A stretch of 64,000 nucleotides of DNA, taken from Sphingosinicella sp041916975. GTDB lineage: Bacteria > Pseudomonadota > Alphaproteobacteria > Sphingomonadales > Sphingomonadaceae. Both the position numbers and the translations under genes were made by a program. Each line of letters begins with the position of its first letter. Position 1 is the first letter of the stretch. The stretch is from contig NZ_JAYRYK010000001.1 in assembly GCF_041916975.1 (NCBI RefSeq), positions 2,976,001 through 3,040,000 on the forward strand, in the 5' to 3' direction. Of the stretch, positions 8,184 through 16,693 are shown piece after piece. The notes beneath the pieces are model-generated. The model did not search any database and was not told the origin of the DNA. It was given only the letters and a program-made list of their open reading frames with translations.

Positions 8184-8963
8184 ATGTCCGAATATCAGTG
8201 CCTGAAGGTGGAAACGCGCGGCCGCGTCGGCATCATCACCATGTACCGGCCCGAAGCGCTTAATGCGCTCAACCACCAGCTGACGAGCGAGATCACCGCT
8301 GCACTCCGCGCGTTCGAAGCCGATGCGAATGTGGGCGCGATGATCCTCACCGGCGACGGCAAGGCGTTCGCGGCGGGCGCGGACATCAAGGAGATGCAGC
8401 CCAAGACCTTCTCCGTCGTCTATTCTGAAGAGTTCATCACCGCGACGTGGGAGGAGCTGACGCGGACGCGCAAGCCCGTGATCGCGGCGGTGAACGGCTT
8501 CGCGCTCGGCGGCGGCTGCGAGTTCGCGATGATGTGCGACACGATCTTCGCGAGCGAGAAGGCGAAGTTCGGGCAGCCCGAGATCAAGCTCGGCGTCATT
8601 CCGGGGTCGGGCGGCACGCAGCGGTTGACGCGCTTCGTCGGCAAGGCGGTCGCGATGGACATGATCCTCACCGGCCGCATGATCGATGCCGAAGAGGCGC
8701 TGCGTATCGGCCTCGTCGCGCGCGTCTATCCGCCCGAGCAGCTGATGGAAGAAACGATCAAGGCGGCCGAGCAGATCGCGAACTACGGCGCGCTCGCGGT
8801 GATGGCCGCGAAGGAAACCGTGAACCGCGCCTACGAGACGACGATGTCCGAAGGCGTCCGCTTCGAACGCCGCCTGTTCCACGGCCTGTTCGGCACCGCC
8901 GACCAGCAGGAAGGCATGGCCGCGTTCCTGGAGAAGCGCGAAGCGAAGTTCACAGGAAAATAG
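8184..8963 (+). CDS. enoyl-CoA hydratase
   Basis: A 259-residue crotonase-fold enzyme that hydrates trans-2-enoyl-CoA in fatty-acid or aromatic beta-oxidation. It has the oxyanion-hole segment AAGADIKEM (about 62-70), the GFALGGGCEFAMMCD segment, and both catalytic glutamates in the AKFGQPEIKLGVIPGSGGTQRL region, so hydratase activity rather than a bare crotonase scaffold is expected. The start is ATG 8184, preceded by GGGGAGACC; longer readings run back into mutM. Resembles short-chain EchA/PaaF-type hydratases. Confidence 0.9.
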   Translation: MSEYQCLKVETRGRVGIITMYRPEALNALNHQLTSEITAALRAFEADANVGAMILTGDGKAFAAGADIKEMQPKTFSVVYSEEFITATWEELTRTRKPVIAAVNGFALGGGCEFAMMCDTIFASEKAKFGQPEIKLGVIPGSGGTQRLTRFVGKAVAMDMILTGRMIDAEEALRIGLVARVYPPEQLMEETIKAAEQIANYGALAVMAAKETVNRAYETTMSEGVRFERRLFHGLFGTADQQEGMAAFLEKREAKFTGK

Positions 8964-8969
8964 GCGTCT

Positions 8970-9779
8970 TCAGCCGAACAGCGCCACCATCTGACGCCCC
9001 GCGAGCACGGGGTGGCCGCTTTCGTCCCACATGCCCATCGTCTGGGAGGTGTAGCCGTTCGCGCCCGTCTCGGCGGTTGAGCGGATGAGGTGCCAGCCTT
9101 CGCCGCTCGCCTCCGTATCCAGCACCTCGATCTGCCAGGTCGCGGTGCTGATGGGGGCGAAGGCAGTGAACATCGGCATCACGGCGGGCGGCGGCGTGTC
9201 GGCGAGCGCGAGCAGGCGCACGGCGGGCGGGATGCCGGACGGATCGCGCAGGCGAAACCAGTATGCGATGTCGCCATTACCGGTGCCGTCGGCGGAGCGG
9301 CCGCCGAAGGCCATGCGCGCATCGAACTGCTGCAGGAAGTTGAGCGGCGTGCGCTTGCGCCATAGCGGCTCACACGCCTCTGGGGCGGATACGGCGGGCA
9401 TCGGGAAGTGGTTGAGGTTGATGACCGATTCGCGGTTGCTGCCGAATGCGAAGATACATCGCGTCGCCAGCGCCTCGCCCTGGCGAAGGTCGGCTTCCAT
9501 ATAGGTCATCGACTTGCCCTGGCGGAGCACGCGGCAGCGTGCCGTCACATCCGCCCCGGCGGGGCCGATGAACGCGATCTGCGCCGAGCGAAGCGGTGGC
9601 AGGTCCATGTGCGCGGAGAGCGTTCCGGCAAGGCACAGCGCGGCCGAGAGCCCGCCGTAGGTGGTGCGGCCCTGCATCCATTCCTCGGTGATTGTGTAGA
9701 TCGCTCCATCGCCTCCGGTGCGCGCGGCGGCGAGCATGGCGCCCAGGCTTGTTCCCACGGTTTCGTCCTTGCTGGTCAT
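8970..9779 (-). CDS. acyl-CoA thioesterase family protein (double hotdog)
   Basis: A 269-residue protein with two hotdog units, like TesB-type thioesterases. The N-terminal unit contains the characteristic WMQGRTTYGGLSAALCLAGT helix and PLRSAQIAFIGPAGADVTARCRVLRQGKSMTY. The C-terminal unit has DIAYWFRLRD, TPPPAVMPMF and a GYTSQTMGMWDESGHPVLAGRQ ending, which is the usual position of catalytic Asp/Thr/Gln residues. It would hydrolyse acyl-CoA to CoA and free acid. It is convergent with the enoyl-CoA hydratase 6 bp away; the pairing fits fatty acyl metabolism but is not an operon. Confidence 0.8.
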   Translation of the reverse strand: MTSKDETVGTSLGAMLAAARTGGDGAIYTITEEWMQGRTTYGGLSAALCLAGTLSAHMDLPPLRSAQIAFIGPAGADVTARCRVLRQGKSMTYMEADLRQGEALATRCIFAFGSNRESVINLNHFPMPAVSAPEACEPLWRKRTPLNFLQQFDARMAFGGRSADGTGNGDIAYWFRLRDPSGIPPAVRLLALADTPPPAVMPMFTAFAPISTATWQIEVLDTEASGEGWHLIRSTAETGANGYTSQTMGMWDESGHPVLAGRQMVALFG

Positions 9780-9853
9780 AGCGCGCGGAGCCTATCGGCA
9801 GGTCTGCCGCTGTATATCCCGAAACTTGTGAGGAAGGCGGCGGCAAAGCGTGC

Positions 9854-9882
9854 TTGACGAGGGCGGCGGCGCCTAGTAGGAG
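9854..9882 (+). promoter_or_regulatory. possible rpsT promoter
   Basis: TTGACG at 9854-9859 is a good -35 hexamer 105 bp before rpsT. The matching -10 is poor: TAGGAG at 17-bp spacing or TAGTAG at 14 bp. Listed because it is the only TTGAC-like hexamer I saw in the 184-bp gap. Confidence 0.3.
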
Positions 9883-9963
9883 GCCCGCTTTCCCGGGCGC
9901 GGGTCTCCCTCGCGTCCAGCCGGCCCGTGCGCCGGTCCGGATCAGGATCATTCTGAGGACTCG

Positions 9964-10227
9964 ATGGCGAATACACCGCAAGCGCGCAAGCGCATCCGTC
10001 GCAACACCCGCCGTCAGGCGATCAACAAGTCGCGCGTCAGCCGCATCCGCACCTTCGTGAAGGGTGTCGAGGCCGCGCTCGCGAGCGGCAAGAAGGACGA
10101 GGCCGCCGCCGCGCTGCAGGCAGCCCAGCCGGAAATGATGCGGGGCGTCACCAAGGGCGTTCTTCACAAGAACACGGTTGCGCGGACCATCTCGCGACTC
10201 AGCAAGCGCGTGAAGGCGCTCGCCTGA
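9964..10227 (+). CDS. rpsT: 30S ribosomal protein S20
   Basis: An 87-residue basic helical protein, full length for S20, which binds 16S rRNA early in small-subunit assembly. The N-terminus MANTPQARKRIRRNTRR and the later RIRTFVKGVE and KGVLHKNTVARTISRLSKRVKAL segments are diagnostic. It stands alone, followed immediately by a strong intrinsic terminator and then dnaA. The rpsT-dnaA neighbourhood is common in alphaproteobacteria. Confidence 0.96.
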   Translation: MANTPQARKRIRRNTRRQAINKSRVSRIRTFVKGVEAALASGKKDEAAAALQAAQPEMMRGVTKGVLHKNTVARTISRLSKRVKALA

Positions 10228-10250
10228 AAATCCTTTGATTTCAAGGTTCA

Positions 10251-10277
10251 AACGCCGCCGGATTCCGGCGGCGTTTT
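10251..10277 (+). terminator. intrinsic terminator of rpsT
   Basis: A perfect 10-bp stem (AACGCCGCCG at 10251-10260 pairing with CGGCGGCGTT at 10266-10275) closes on a 5-base loop GATTC and runs into TTTTAG. It starts 23 bp after the rpsT stop. Confidence 0.85.
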
Positions 10278-10591
10278 AGTTTGGGACACATTCCCGATTC
10301 GTTCTGCAAGCGTTACGGACCATGCCTTTCCAAGGGTCTGAAGCGGCGAATCGGCGGTCGTCCTTGTCAAACCTTTTATTTCATTTTCGTTGCACGCGGA
10401 GACCCTTGAAAGCCTGTCCGCGGCCTGCCTAATGTGCCCCCGGCCTCGCGCCAAAGGGGAGTTCGCTCCTTCCCCAAAGTGACGCAAGAGTAAGCCGCGT
10501 TCCCACCAGCTTCCCGGTGGGGCGATGCTGTTTTCGTACGTTTTGCGTTCGGCGAGTCGCCGCGCGTGCCTTTGTCTGAGGATGCTGGGTT
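10278..10591 (+). other. dnaA upstream region
   Basis: A 314-bp gene-free stretch between the rpsT terminator and dnaA. It must hold the dnaA promoter. TTGTCA at 10364-10369 is a candidate -35, but no convincing -10 follows at 16-18 bp. I searched by eye for DnaA boxes (TTATCCACA-like) on both strands and for AT-rich 13-mers and found none, so there is no support for an origin here. Confidence 0.5.
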
Positions 10592-12034
10592 TTGGGGGAT
10601 ATGACGGGCAAGCAGGCGGGTGAACGAGCCGTGTCGGCGATGGCCGGTCGCGGTTCGGCGCAGGGCGTCTCCATGTTCCTGTCCGGCACCGATTCGGCCG
10701 AATCGATCTGGCAGACGATTCGCGCGCACCTGCGCGCCGAGTACGGCACCCGCACCTACGATAGCTGGCTGAAGCCGCTCGCACTCGTCAGCGTCGATGC
10801 CGACACGGTGACGCTGGGCTCGCCGACGCACTTCACGGCGGACTGGATTCGCAATCACTTCGCCGAGCGGCTGCGGCTGCTCTGGGCGGCGCAGTCGGCG
10901 GCCATCCAGCACGTCCGCATCGTCGTCGAGAACGGTCTGAGAACCGCTGCCGTCCCCGAGCCGGAGCAGCCCGTGGCCGTCCCTGCGGCGGTGCGCGAGG
11001 CGCCGGCGTTCGGTGTCGCGCTCGAGCCGCGCTACACGTTCGACAGCTTCGTCGTCGGCAAGGCCAATGAGCTCGCCTACAACGCCGCGCGCACGGTCGC
11101 CGAGGGCGGCCCCATCGATTTCAACCCGCTGTTCCTCCACGGCACCACGGGTCTCGGCAAGACGCACCTGATGCACGCCATCGGCTGGCAGATCCGCAGT
11201 GCGATGCCCGGTGCGAAGGTCGTCTATATGTCGGCCGAGAAGTTCATGGTCGAGTTCGTCTCGGCGATGCGCGACAAGGACACGCTGTCGTTCAAGCAGA
11301 AGCTGCGCACTGCCGACCTGCTCATGATCGACGACGTGCAGTTCATCGCCGGCAAGGATTCGACGCAGGAAGAATTCTTCCACACGATGAACGAGATCAT
11401 CTCGGCGGGGAAACGGCTGGTCATTACCGCCGACCGCTCGCCGCAGAACCTCGAAGGCATCGAGAACCGCATCCTATCGCGCCTCGCGTGGGGCCTCGTC
11501 GCCGACATCAATCCGGCCGACTACGAGCTTCGTCTCAGCATTCTTCTCGAAAAGATGAAGCGGATGCCGGGTGCGACCGTGGGCGAGGACGTGATCGACT
11601 TCCTCGCGCGCAAGATCACCTCGAACGTGCGCGAACTCGAAGGTGCCCTGAACCGCATCGTCGCCTACTCGACGCTGGTCGGCAAGCCGATCGACCTCGA
11701 TTTCGCGCGGCAGGTTCTGGCGGACGTGCTGAAGGCGCACGACCGCAAGGTCACGATCGACGAGATCCAGCGCAAGGTCGCCGATTACTACGCGATCAAG
11801 CTCAGCGATCTCCTGTCGGCGCGCCGCGCGCGCGAGGTCGCGCGCCCGCGTCAGGTGGCGATGTTCCTCGCCAAGCGCCTGACGCCGCGCTCGCTGCCCG
11901 ACATCGGCCGTCGCTTCGGTGGGCGCGATCACACGACGGTGATGCACGCCGTGAAACGCATCGAGGAACTCCGCGCCGACGACAGCGAACTCGACGCCGA
12001 CATCACGCGGCTGACGCGCATCATCGACGCCTGA
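10592..12034 (+). CDS. dnaA: chromosomal replication initiator DnaA
   Basis: The AAA+ initiator that binds DnaA boxes and melts the origin. Domain I (about 25-100) has ESIWQTIRAHLRAEYG and DSWLKPL. The AAA+ core shows YTFDSFVVGKANELAYNAAR, Walker A GTTGLGKTHL (about 185), Walker B LLMIDDVQF (about 246), and the arginine-finger region ENRILSRLAWGL. Domain IV ends with the DNA-binding signature RRFGGRDHTTVMHAVKRIE. Start choice: TTG at 10592 has TGAGGA 8 bp upstream; ATG at 10601 (MTGKQ) has GGGGGAT too close to serve. Either leaves the protein near 480 residues. Confidence 0.95.
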   Translation: MGDMTGKQAGERAVSAMAGRGSAQGVSMFLSGTDSAESIWQTIRAHLRAEYGTRTYDSWLKPLALVSVDADTVTLGSPTHFTADWIRNHFAERLRLLWAAQSAAIQHVRIVVENGLRTAAVPEPEQPVAVPAAVREAPAFGVALEPRYTFDSFVVGKANELAYNAARTVAEGGPIDFNPLFLHGTTGLGKTHLMHAIGWQIRSAMPGAKVVYMSAEKFMVEFVSAMRDKDTLSFKQKLRTADLLMIDDVQFIAGKDSTQEEFFHTMNEIISAGKRLVITADRSPQNLEGIENRILSRLAWGLVADINPADYELRLSILLEKMKRMPGATVGEDVIDFLARKITSNVRELEGALNRIVAYSTLVGKPIDLDFARQVLADVLKAHDRKVTIDEIQRKVADYYAIKLSDLLSARRAREVARPRQVAMFLAKRLTPRSLPDIGRRFGGRDHTTVMHAVKRIEELRADDSELDADITRLTRIIDA

Positions 12035-12044
12035 GGCGTCGGCC

Positions 12045-12764
12045 TCAATCCTTCAGGTAGAACTCCACCGTCGTCACCACGCGCACCTTCTGTTCGGGTG
12101 AAGCGTCTGCCGGGCCGCCCGAATCGCCGTCGCGCGACTGGATCGAGAAATAGCCCTGGCTCGCCGAGCGGATGCCGCCGACGCTCGCGCCCGAATCCTT
12201 GGCGAATTGCTCGGCGCCCTTACGTGCGTCCTTGGTGGCTTCCGCGATCATCGCGGGTTTCACGTCGTTGAGCTTCGTGAAGCTGTAGGCGATCGAAGGC
12301 CCGCCATCTTCGAGCGCAACACCGCGCGCGAGAAGCGCGGCCTGGCCTGCGTGTGCGGCTTTGGCTTCGGCGATCTTCGTGGTGCGCAGGCGGAACTGCT
12401 GGCGCACCTGTATCTGATCGATACCGTTGTTGTTCCACTGGTTGACGCTGATGCCCGCCGGCTGGATGTCCGCGCCGCTGAAGCCGTGCTCGCCGAGGTA
12501 GGCGCGGATCACGTCCGCGTCGCGTGCGGCGTCGGCCTGCACTGCCTCGAAATTGCTGCCGGTGGACAGCGTGCGGATCGTCCACGTGGCAAGGTCGGCG
12601 GTCACGTCGCGCTCGGCGAGCCCGCGCATCATCACGGCGCGGTCGGCGAGCTTCGCGCGCTTCAGCCCGTCGCCCAGCAGATAGCCGCCGAGGATGACGC
12701 CGATCGCCAGAACGACGGCGGCTATGATGAGTGATGAGTTGCGGTTGGTCGTGTCAGCGGCCAT
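12045..12764 (-). CDS. SIMPL-domain periplasmic protein
   Basis: A 239-residue protein with one N-terminal membrane helix (SLIIAAVVLAIGVILGGYLLG, about residues 11-31) followed by a SIMPL/YggE (DUF541) domain: VMMRGLAERDVTADLATWTI, then GFSGADIQPAGISVN, a KAAHAGQAALLARGVAL helix and the C-terminal KVRVVTTVEFYL strand. Family members lie in the envelope, and some protect against oxidative stress; the biochemical role is unknown. I start at ATG 12764; ATG 12776 is four codons upstream. Convergent with dnaA (10-bp gap). Confidence 0.8.
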   Translation of the reverse strand: MAADTTNRNSSLIIAAVVLAIGVILGGYLLGDGLKRAKLADRAVMMRGLAERDVTADLATWTIRTLSTGSNFEAVQADAARDADVIRAYLGEHGFSGADIQPAGISVNQWNNNGIDQIQVRQQFRLRTTKIAEAKAAHAGQAALLARGVALEDGGPSIAYSFTKLNDVKPAMIAEATKDARKGAEQFAKDSGASVGGIRSASQGYFSIQSRDGDSGGPADASPEQKVRVVTTVEFYLKD

Positions 12765-12842
12765 TGTGTGCCCCATAAAGCGGTTTCGGCGCATCCTATC
12801 GCGCCTTGCCGCTGCACAACAGCTGAACGAAGAAAGGGCTCC

Positions 12843-13295
12843 ATGCCGCGCGCCGATTTCCGGTTCTCGTTCCCCAAGCGCGTCCGCTACGCGGAATGCG
12901 ATCCGCAGGGTATCGTCTTCAACTCCCGCTATCTCGAATATCTCGATATCGGCATCACCGAATACTGGCGTGCCGCTGGCATCTACGCGCTCTCGCCGAC
13001 GGCGATGGGGCCGGATTTCCACGTCGCGCGCAATGTCGTGGAATACAAGAAACCGGTGCTGCTCGACGAGATGATCGACATCTGCCTGCGCTGCCGCCGC
13101 ATCGGCAGCAGCTCTATCATCGTGGATTACGAGATTCACGGCGGAGGCGCAGACGATCTTCGGGCGATCGGGGAGCAGGTGGCCGTGAACGTCGAGGAAG
13201 CGCGCGGTGCGCCGGCGCCGGTGCCGGACTGGGTGGTCCGCTGTTTCGAAGAGTATGAAGGGCGCCCGCTCCGGGCGGAAAAGGCTGCGGCATGA
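12843..13295 (+). CDS. acyl-CoA thioesterase, YbgC/4-hydroxybenzoyl-CoA thioesterase family
   Basis: A 150-residue single-hotdog thioesterase. The family active-site segment is intact: VRYAECDPQGIVFNSRYLEYLD, with the catalytic aspartate near residue 18 in DPQGIV. The LDEMIDICLRCRRIGSSSI strand pair follows. Start ATG 12843 lies just after GAAAGGGCTCC; an upstream extension lacks similarity. Its stop overlaps the start of the glyoxalase-like gene by 4 bp (ATGA), so it heads an apparent thioesterase-gloA-gloB operon with ggt close behind. Confidence 0.85.
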   Translation: MPRADFRFSFPKRVRYAECDPQGIVFNSRYLEYLDIGITEYWRAAGIYALSPTAMGPDFHVARNVVEYKKPVLLDEMIDICLRCRRIGSSSIIVDYEIHGGGADDLRAIGEQVAVNVEEARGAPAPVPDWVVRCFEEYEGRPLRAEKAAA

Positions 13296-13708
13296 AATAT
13301 CTCCACACCATGGTGCGTGTCAGCGATCTCGAAGCGAGCCTCGCGTTCTACAGGCTTCTCGGGCTGCACGAGATTCGCCGCATGGATCACGAAGCGGGCC
13401 GGTTCACGCTGATCTTCCTCGCCGCGCCGGGCGACGAGGAGGCGCAGGTGGAGCTGACCTTCAACTGGGACCCGGAGGTCTACACCGGCGGCCGCAACTT
13501 CGGGCACCTCGCCTACGAGGTCGATGATATCTACGCGGACTGCCAGCGCATGATGGACGGCGGCATCACCATCAACCGCCCGCCGCGCGACGGCCGCATG
13601 GCGTTCGTGCGCTCGCCGGACGGCATCTCGGTCGAGCTTCTGCAGAAGGGCGAGGCGAAGGCGCCCGCCGAGCCGTGGGCTTCGATGCCGAACACGGGCG
13701 TCTGGTAG
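13292..13708 (+). CDS. gloA: lactoylglutathione lyase-like VOC protein
   Basis: A 138-residue glyoxalase I, which isomerises the methylglyoxal-glutathione hemithioacetal to S-lactoylglutathione. The four metal ligands can be placed: His5 (YLHTMVRV), Glu54 (QVELTFNW), His72 (NFGHLAYEV) and Glu115 (ISVELLQKG), matching the His5/Glu56/His74/Glu122 pattern of bacterial Ni(II) GloA. Together with the directly following gloB this makes a complete methylglyoxal detoxification pair. Start overlaps the upstream thioesterase by 4 bp. Confidence 0.88.
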   Translation: MKYLHTMVRVSDLEASLAFYRLLGLHEIRRMDHEAGRFTLIFLAAPGDEEAQVELTFNWDPEVYTGGRNFGHLAYEVDDIYADCQRMMDGGITINRPPRDGRMAFVRSPDGISVELLQKGEAKAPAEPWASMPNTGVW

Positions 13709-13714
13709 GCCGCC

Positions 13715-14434
13715 ATGCTTGAAATCGTCCGCATCCCGGTGCTCTCCGACAACTACGTCTGGCTCGCGCACGATGCGGCGAGCGGCGAGACTGCCGTGGT
13801 CGATCCCGCGGTTGCGGAACCGGTGCTCGCCGAAGCCGCTGCGCGCGGCTGGCGGATCACGCAGATTCTGAACACGCACTGGCACCCGGATCACGTCGGC
13901 GGCAACGCGGAGATCAAGGCTGCGACGGGCTGCACCGTCACCGGACCGGCGGGTGAGGCGGCGAAGATCACCGGTATCGACCGCGCCGTGGGTGAGGGTG
14001 ATATGGTGCGGATCGGCAAGGCAGAGGGTCGTGTCATCGATGTCCCCGGCCACACGGCGGGGCATATCGCCTACAGCTTCGACGGCGTGCTGTTCTGTGG
14101 CGATACACTGTTCGCGATGGGCTGCGGGCGGCTGTTCGAAGGTACGGCGGCGCAGATGTTCGACAGCCTCGGCAAGCTGATGGCGCTGCCCGATGCGACG
14201 CGCGTCTACTGCGCGCACGAATACACCGAATCGAACGGCCGTTTCGCGCTCACCGCCGAGCCGGAGAACACCGCGCTTGCCGCGCGTCAGGCGGAGGTCG
14301 TCGCGATGCGCGGGCGCGGCGAGGCGACGGTGCCGTCCACGATCGGCCTCGAACGCGCGACGAACCCGTTCACGCGCGCCGGCGATGTCGCCGAGCTCGC
14401 GGCGCGGCGCACCGCGAAGGACAATTTCCGCTAA
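13715..14434 (+). CDS. gloB: hydroxyacylglutathione hydrolase (glyoxalase II)
   Basis: A 239-residue metallo-beta-lactamase-fold enzyme that hydrolyses S-D-lactoylglutathione to lactate and glutathione. Binuclear metal motif THWHPDH lies at about residues 53-59; the other ligands are in DVPGHTAGHIAY (about 110), CGDTLFAMGCGRLFEG (bridging aspartate) and YCAHEYTESN. The C-terminal FTRAGDVAELAARRTAKDNFR arm is typical for glutathione thioester binding. Six bases after gloA, so the two are co-expressed. Confidence 0.93.
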   Translation: MLEIVRIPVLSDNYVWLAHDAASGETAVVDPAVAEPVLAEAAARGWRITQILNTHWHPDHVGGNAEIKAATGCTVTGPAGEAAKITGIDRAVGEGDMVRIGKAEGRVIDVPGHTAGHIAYSFDGVLFCGDTLFAMGCGRLFEGTAAQMFDSLGKLMALPDATRVYCAHEYTESNGRFALTAEPENTALAARQAEVVAMRGRGEATVPSTIGLERATNPFTRAGDVAELAARRTAKDNFR

Positions 14435-14451
14435 AGAGGGGAGACAAGGCC

Positions 14452-16248
14452 GTGAAGCGACTTGCCGGGCTTGCGATGGGGGCTCTTATGCTATCGACGG
14501 CCAGCCTCGCTGCCGAACCCCTGAAGGATCAGGGCGACCGCGCTTCGGGCGCACCGCACGCCACGCGCTCCGCCGTGCTCGGGCTGAACGGCATGGCCGC
14601 GACGAGCCAGCCGCTGGCGACGCAAATCGCGCTCGATGTGCTGAAGCAGGGCGGTAGCGCCGTCGATGCGGCGATCGCGGCGAATGCTGCGCTCGGCCTG
14701 ATGGAGCCGACCGGAAACGGCATCGGCGGCGATCTGTTCGCGATCATCTGGGATCCGAAAACGAAGAAGCTCCACGGCCTCAACGCTTCGGGCCGCGCGC
14801 CTTCGGGGCAGAGCCTTGCGCAATTGAAAGCGCGCGCCGCGAAGGTGCCGCGCGAAAGGGATGACAGGGACGGCACGGTGCCGGATTGGGGCGCACTTTC
14901 GGTGACCGTTCCCGGCGCGGTCGACGGCTGGTTCGAAATGCACGGCAAGTTCGGCAAGCTGCCGATGCAGCGCGTCCTTGCGCCCGCGATCCGCTATGCG
15001 CAGCAGGGCTTCCCGGTCAGCGAACTCATCGCGGATGGCTGGAAATCCGGCACGGCGAACTTCGAAAGACTCGCGAAGGCGGGCGTGATCGAGGAGATCG
15101 AGAACATGCGCCGGGTCTACATGCCCGGCGGCGCAGCACCCAAGGAAGGGGATGTGTTCAAAAACCCCGACCTCGCGCTGACGCTGATCGAGATCGCCGA
15201 AGGCGGCCGCGACGCCTTCTACAAGGGCAGCCTTGCGCAGGCGATGGACCAGTATTTCCGCCGCATCGGCGCCCCGCATCGGCTCAGCGATTTCGCCGCG
15301 CATAAATCCGAATGGGTCGATCCCGTCTCGGTCAACTATCGCGGCTACGACGTGTGGGAGCTCCCGCCGAACGGGCAGGGGGTCGCTGCGCTCCAGATGC
15401 TCAACATCCTCGAAGGCTATGATCTGAAAGCCATGGGCCGCGCTTCGCCGGATTTCTGGCACGTGTTCGTGGAGGCAAAGAAGCGGGCCTTCGCAGACCG
15501 CGCGCGCGTCTATGCGGACCCGGCATTCGCGAAGATTCCCCTCGCGCAGCTCCTTTCGAAGGACCGCGCCGCGAAACAGCGCGAGACGATCGACATGGGC
15601 CACGCCGCGAAGACGGACATGCCCGGCCTCGCCATCGAAGGCGCGGGTAAGGACACGATCTACATGACCGTGGCGGACAAGGATGGGATGATGGTGAGCC
15701 TCATCCAGTCCAACTATCGCGGCATGGGCTCGGGGCTGGTGCCGGACGACGGGAACGGCCGCACGCTCGGCTTCATGTTCCAGGATCGCGGCGCGCAGTT
15801 CAATCTCGATGCGAAACACGCCAACGCCTACGCCCCCGGCAAGCGGCCGTTCCACACGATCATCCCGGCGTTCCTCACGAAAGACGGCAAGCCCCTGATG
15901 AGCTTCGGCCTGATGGGCGGCGCCATGCAGCCGCAGGGCCACGCGCAGATCGTCGTCAACATGGTCGACTTCGGCATGGGCGTGCAGGCGGCGGGGGACG
16001 CGGCGCGCTTCCACCACGACGGCTCCACCGATCCCGAAGGTGGTGCGCCGATGACGGACGGCGGCGTTCTTGAAATCGAATCGGGCGTGCCGCAGTCGGT
16101 CGCGGAGGCGCTGCGCACGCGTGGCCACACCGTGCGCTACACCACCGGGCCTTTTGGCGGCTATCAGGCGATCTGGCGCGACCCCGATACGGGCGTCTAC
16201 TGGGGCGCCTCCGAAATGCGCAAGGACGGGCAGGCCTCGGGCTACTAA
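14452..16248 (+). CDS. ggt: gamma-glutamyltransferase
   Basis: A 598-residue precursor of a periplasmic N-terminal nucleophile hydrolase that cleaves glutathione and other gamma-glutamyl compounds. The GTG at 14452 opens a signal peptide (MKRLAGLAMGALMLSTASLA). The large-subunit part has GGSAVDAAIAANAALG, GNGIGGDLFAI and the substrate arginine in LNASGRAPSG. The autoprocessing and catalytic threonine is in DTIYMTVADKDG (about residue 403), aligning with TTHFSVVD of the E. coli enzyme; GMGSGLVPDDG follows. Placement behind gloB fits glutathione turnover. Only 17 bp separate it from gloB. Confidence 0.9.
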   Translation: MKRLAGLAMGALMLSTASLAAEPLKDQGDRASGAPHATRSAVLGLNGMAATSQPLATQIALDVLKQGGSAVDAAIAANAALGLMEPTGNGIGGDLFAIIWDPKTKKLHGLNASGRAPSGQSLAQLKARAAKVPRERDDRDGTVPDWGALSVTVPGAVDGWFEMHGKFGKLPMQRVLAPAIRYAQQGFPVSELIADGWKSGTANFERLAKAGVIEEIENMRRVYMPGGAAPKEGDVFKNPDLALTLIEIAEGGRDAFYKGSLAQAMDQYFRRIGAPHRLSDFAAHKSEWVDPVSVNYRGYDVWELPPNGQGVAALQMLNILEGYDLKAMGRASPDFWHVFVEAKKRAFADRARVYADPAFAKIPLAQLLSKDRAAKQRETIDMGHAAKTDMPGLAIEGAGKDTIYMTVADKDGMMVSLIQSNYRGMGSGLVPDDGNGRTLGFMFQDRGAQFNLDAKHANAYAPGKRPFHTIIPAFLTKDGKPLMSFGLMGGAMQPQGHAQIVVNMVDFGMGVQAAGDAARFHHDGSTDPEGGAPMTDGGVLEIESGVPQSVAEALRTRGHTVRYTTGPFGGYQAIWRDPDTGVYWGASEMRKDGQASGY

Positions 16249-16304
16249 ACCCCTTTGCACTCTGCTAAATTCGCAAACAGCGGGGATCAGTGGAGATTGA
16301 ACAC

Positions 16305-16691
16305 ATGCGTAGTCTGTTTCTGCTCACTGCGGTCGCCCTCGCGGGCTGCGCCGCGAACGATGGCCCCGCGCGTCAGGAGGCGCTTGCCGCCGTGCCGGGC
16401 AAGGCCGTCGGCGAGCCCGTGACCTGCATCCAGTTGCGCGATGTCGACCGTGTGGAAGCCGTGAACGACTATGTCGCCTTCTTCCACATGCGCGGCAGCC
16501 GTGTGTACCGGATGGACTTCCCGCAAAGCTGCCGGGGCCTGAAGAACGATGCGTTCCGGCACAGCTCGTCGATGGCGCAATATTGTCGGGGCGACATCAT
16601 CACGACGTTCGACACGACGAACCGGATGACCACGGGAAGCTGCGGCCTGTCCTCGTTCACGCCGTGGGAAGTGCCGCCCAAGGGCGAGTAA
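16305..16691 (+). CDS. DUF6491-like lipoprotein
   Basis: A 128-residue lipoprotein. ATG 16305 opens a short signal with lipobox LAGC (cysteine 15). The mature part begins with a conserved-looking EPVTCIQLRDVDRVEAVNDYVAFF segment, then YRMDFPQSCRGLKNDAFRHSS and CRGDIITTFD, ending in CGLSSFTPWEVPP; four cysteines probably form disulfides. I recognise the family as a small sphingomonad-type domain of unknown function. No function is assigned. Convergent with the TPR gene (2-bp gap). Confidence 0.7.
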   Translation: MRSLFLLTAVALAGCAANDGPARQEALAAVPGKAVGEPVTCIQLRDVDRVEAVNDYVAFFHMRGSRVYRMDFPQSCRGLKNDAFRHSSSMAQYCRGDIITTFDTTNRMTTGSCGLSSFTPWEVPPKGE

Positions 16692-16693
16692 AA

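Noticed and set aside
7306..8185. N-terminal extension of ubiE to 536 residues
   Set aside because: It would run antisense through all of mutM; UbiE similarity begins at MSETVSYG (7306) and the remaining length is normal.
10278..10591. Chromosomal origin beside dnaA
   Set aside because: No DnaA-box cluster or AT-rich unwinding element was seen; in alphaproteobacteria the origin is often distant from dnaA.
14650..14659. GGCGGTAGCG, a 10-base match to the ops element
   Set aside because: It lies inside the ggt coding sequence in a codon-explained GGSAVDAA segment, far from any glycan gene; kept only as a measure of chance background.
14491..16260. 589-residue minus-strand open frame opposite ggt
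   Set aside because: Arginine/histidine/alanine-rich shadow of ggt with no family similarity.
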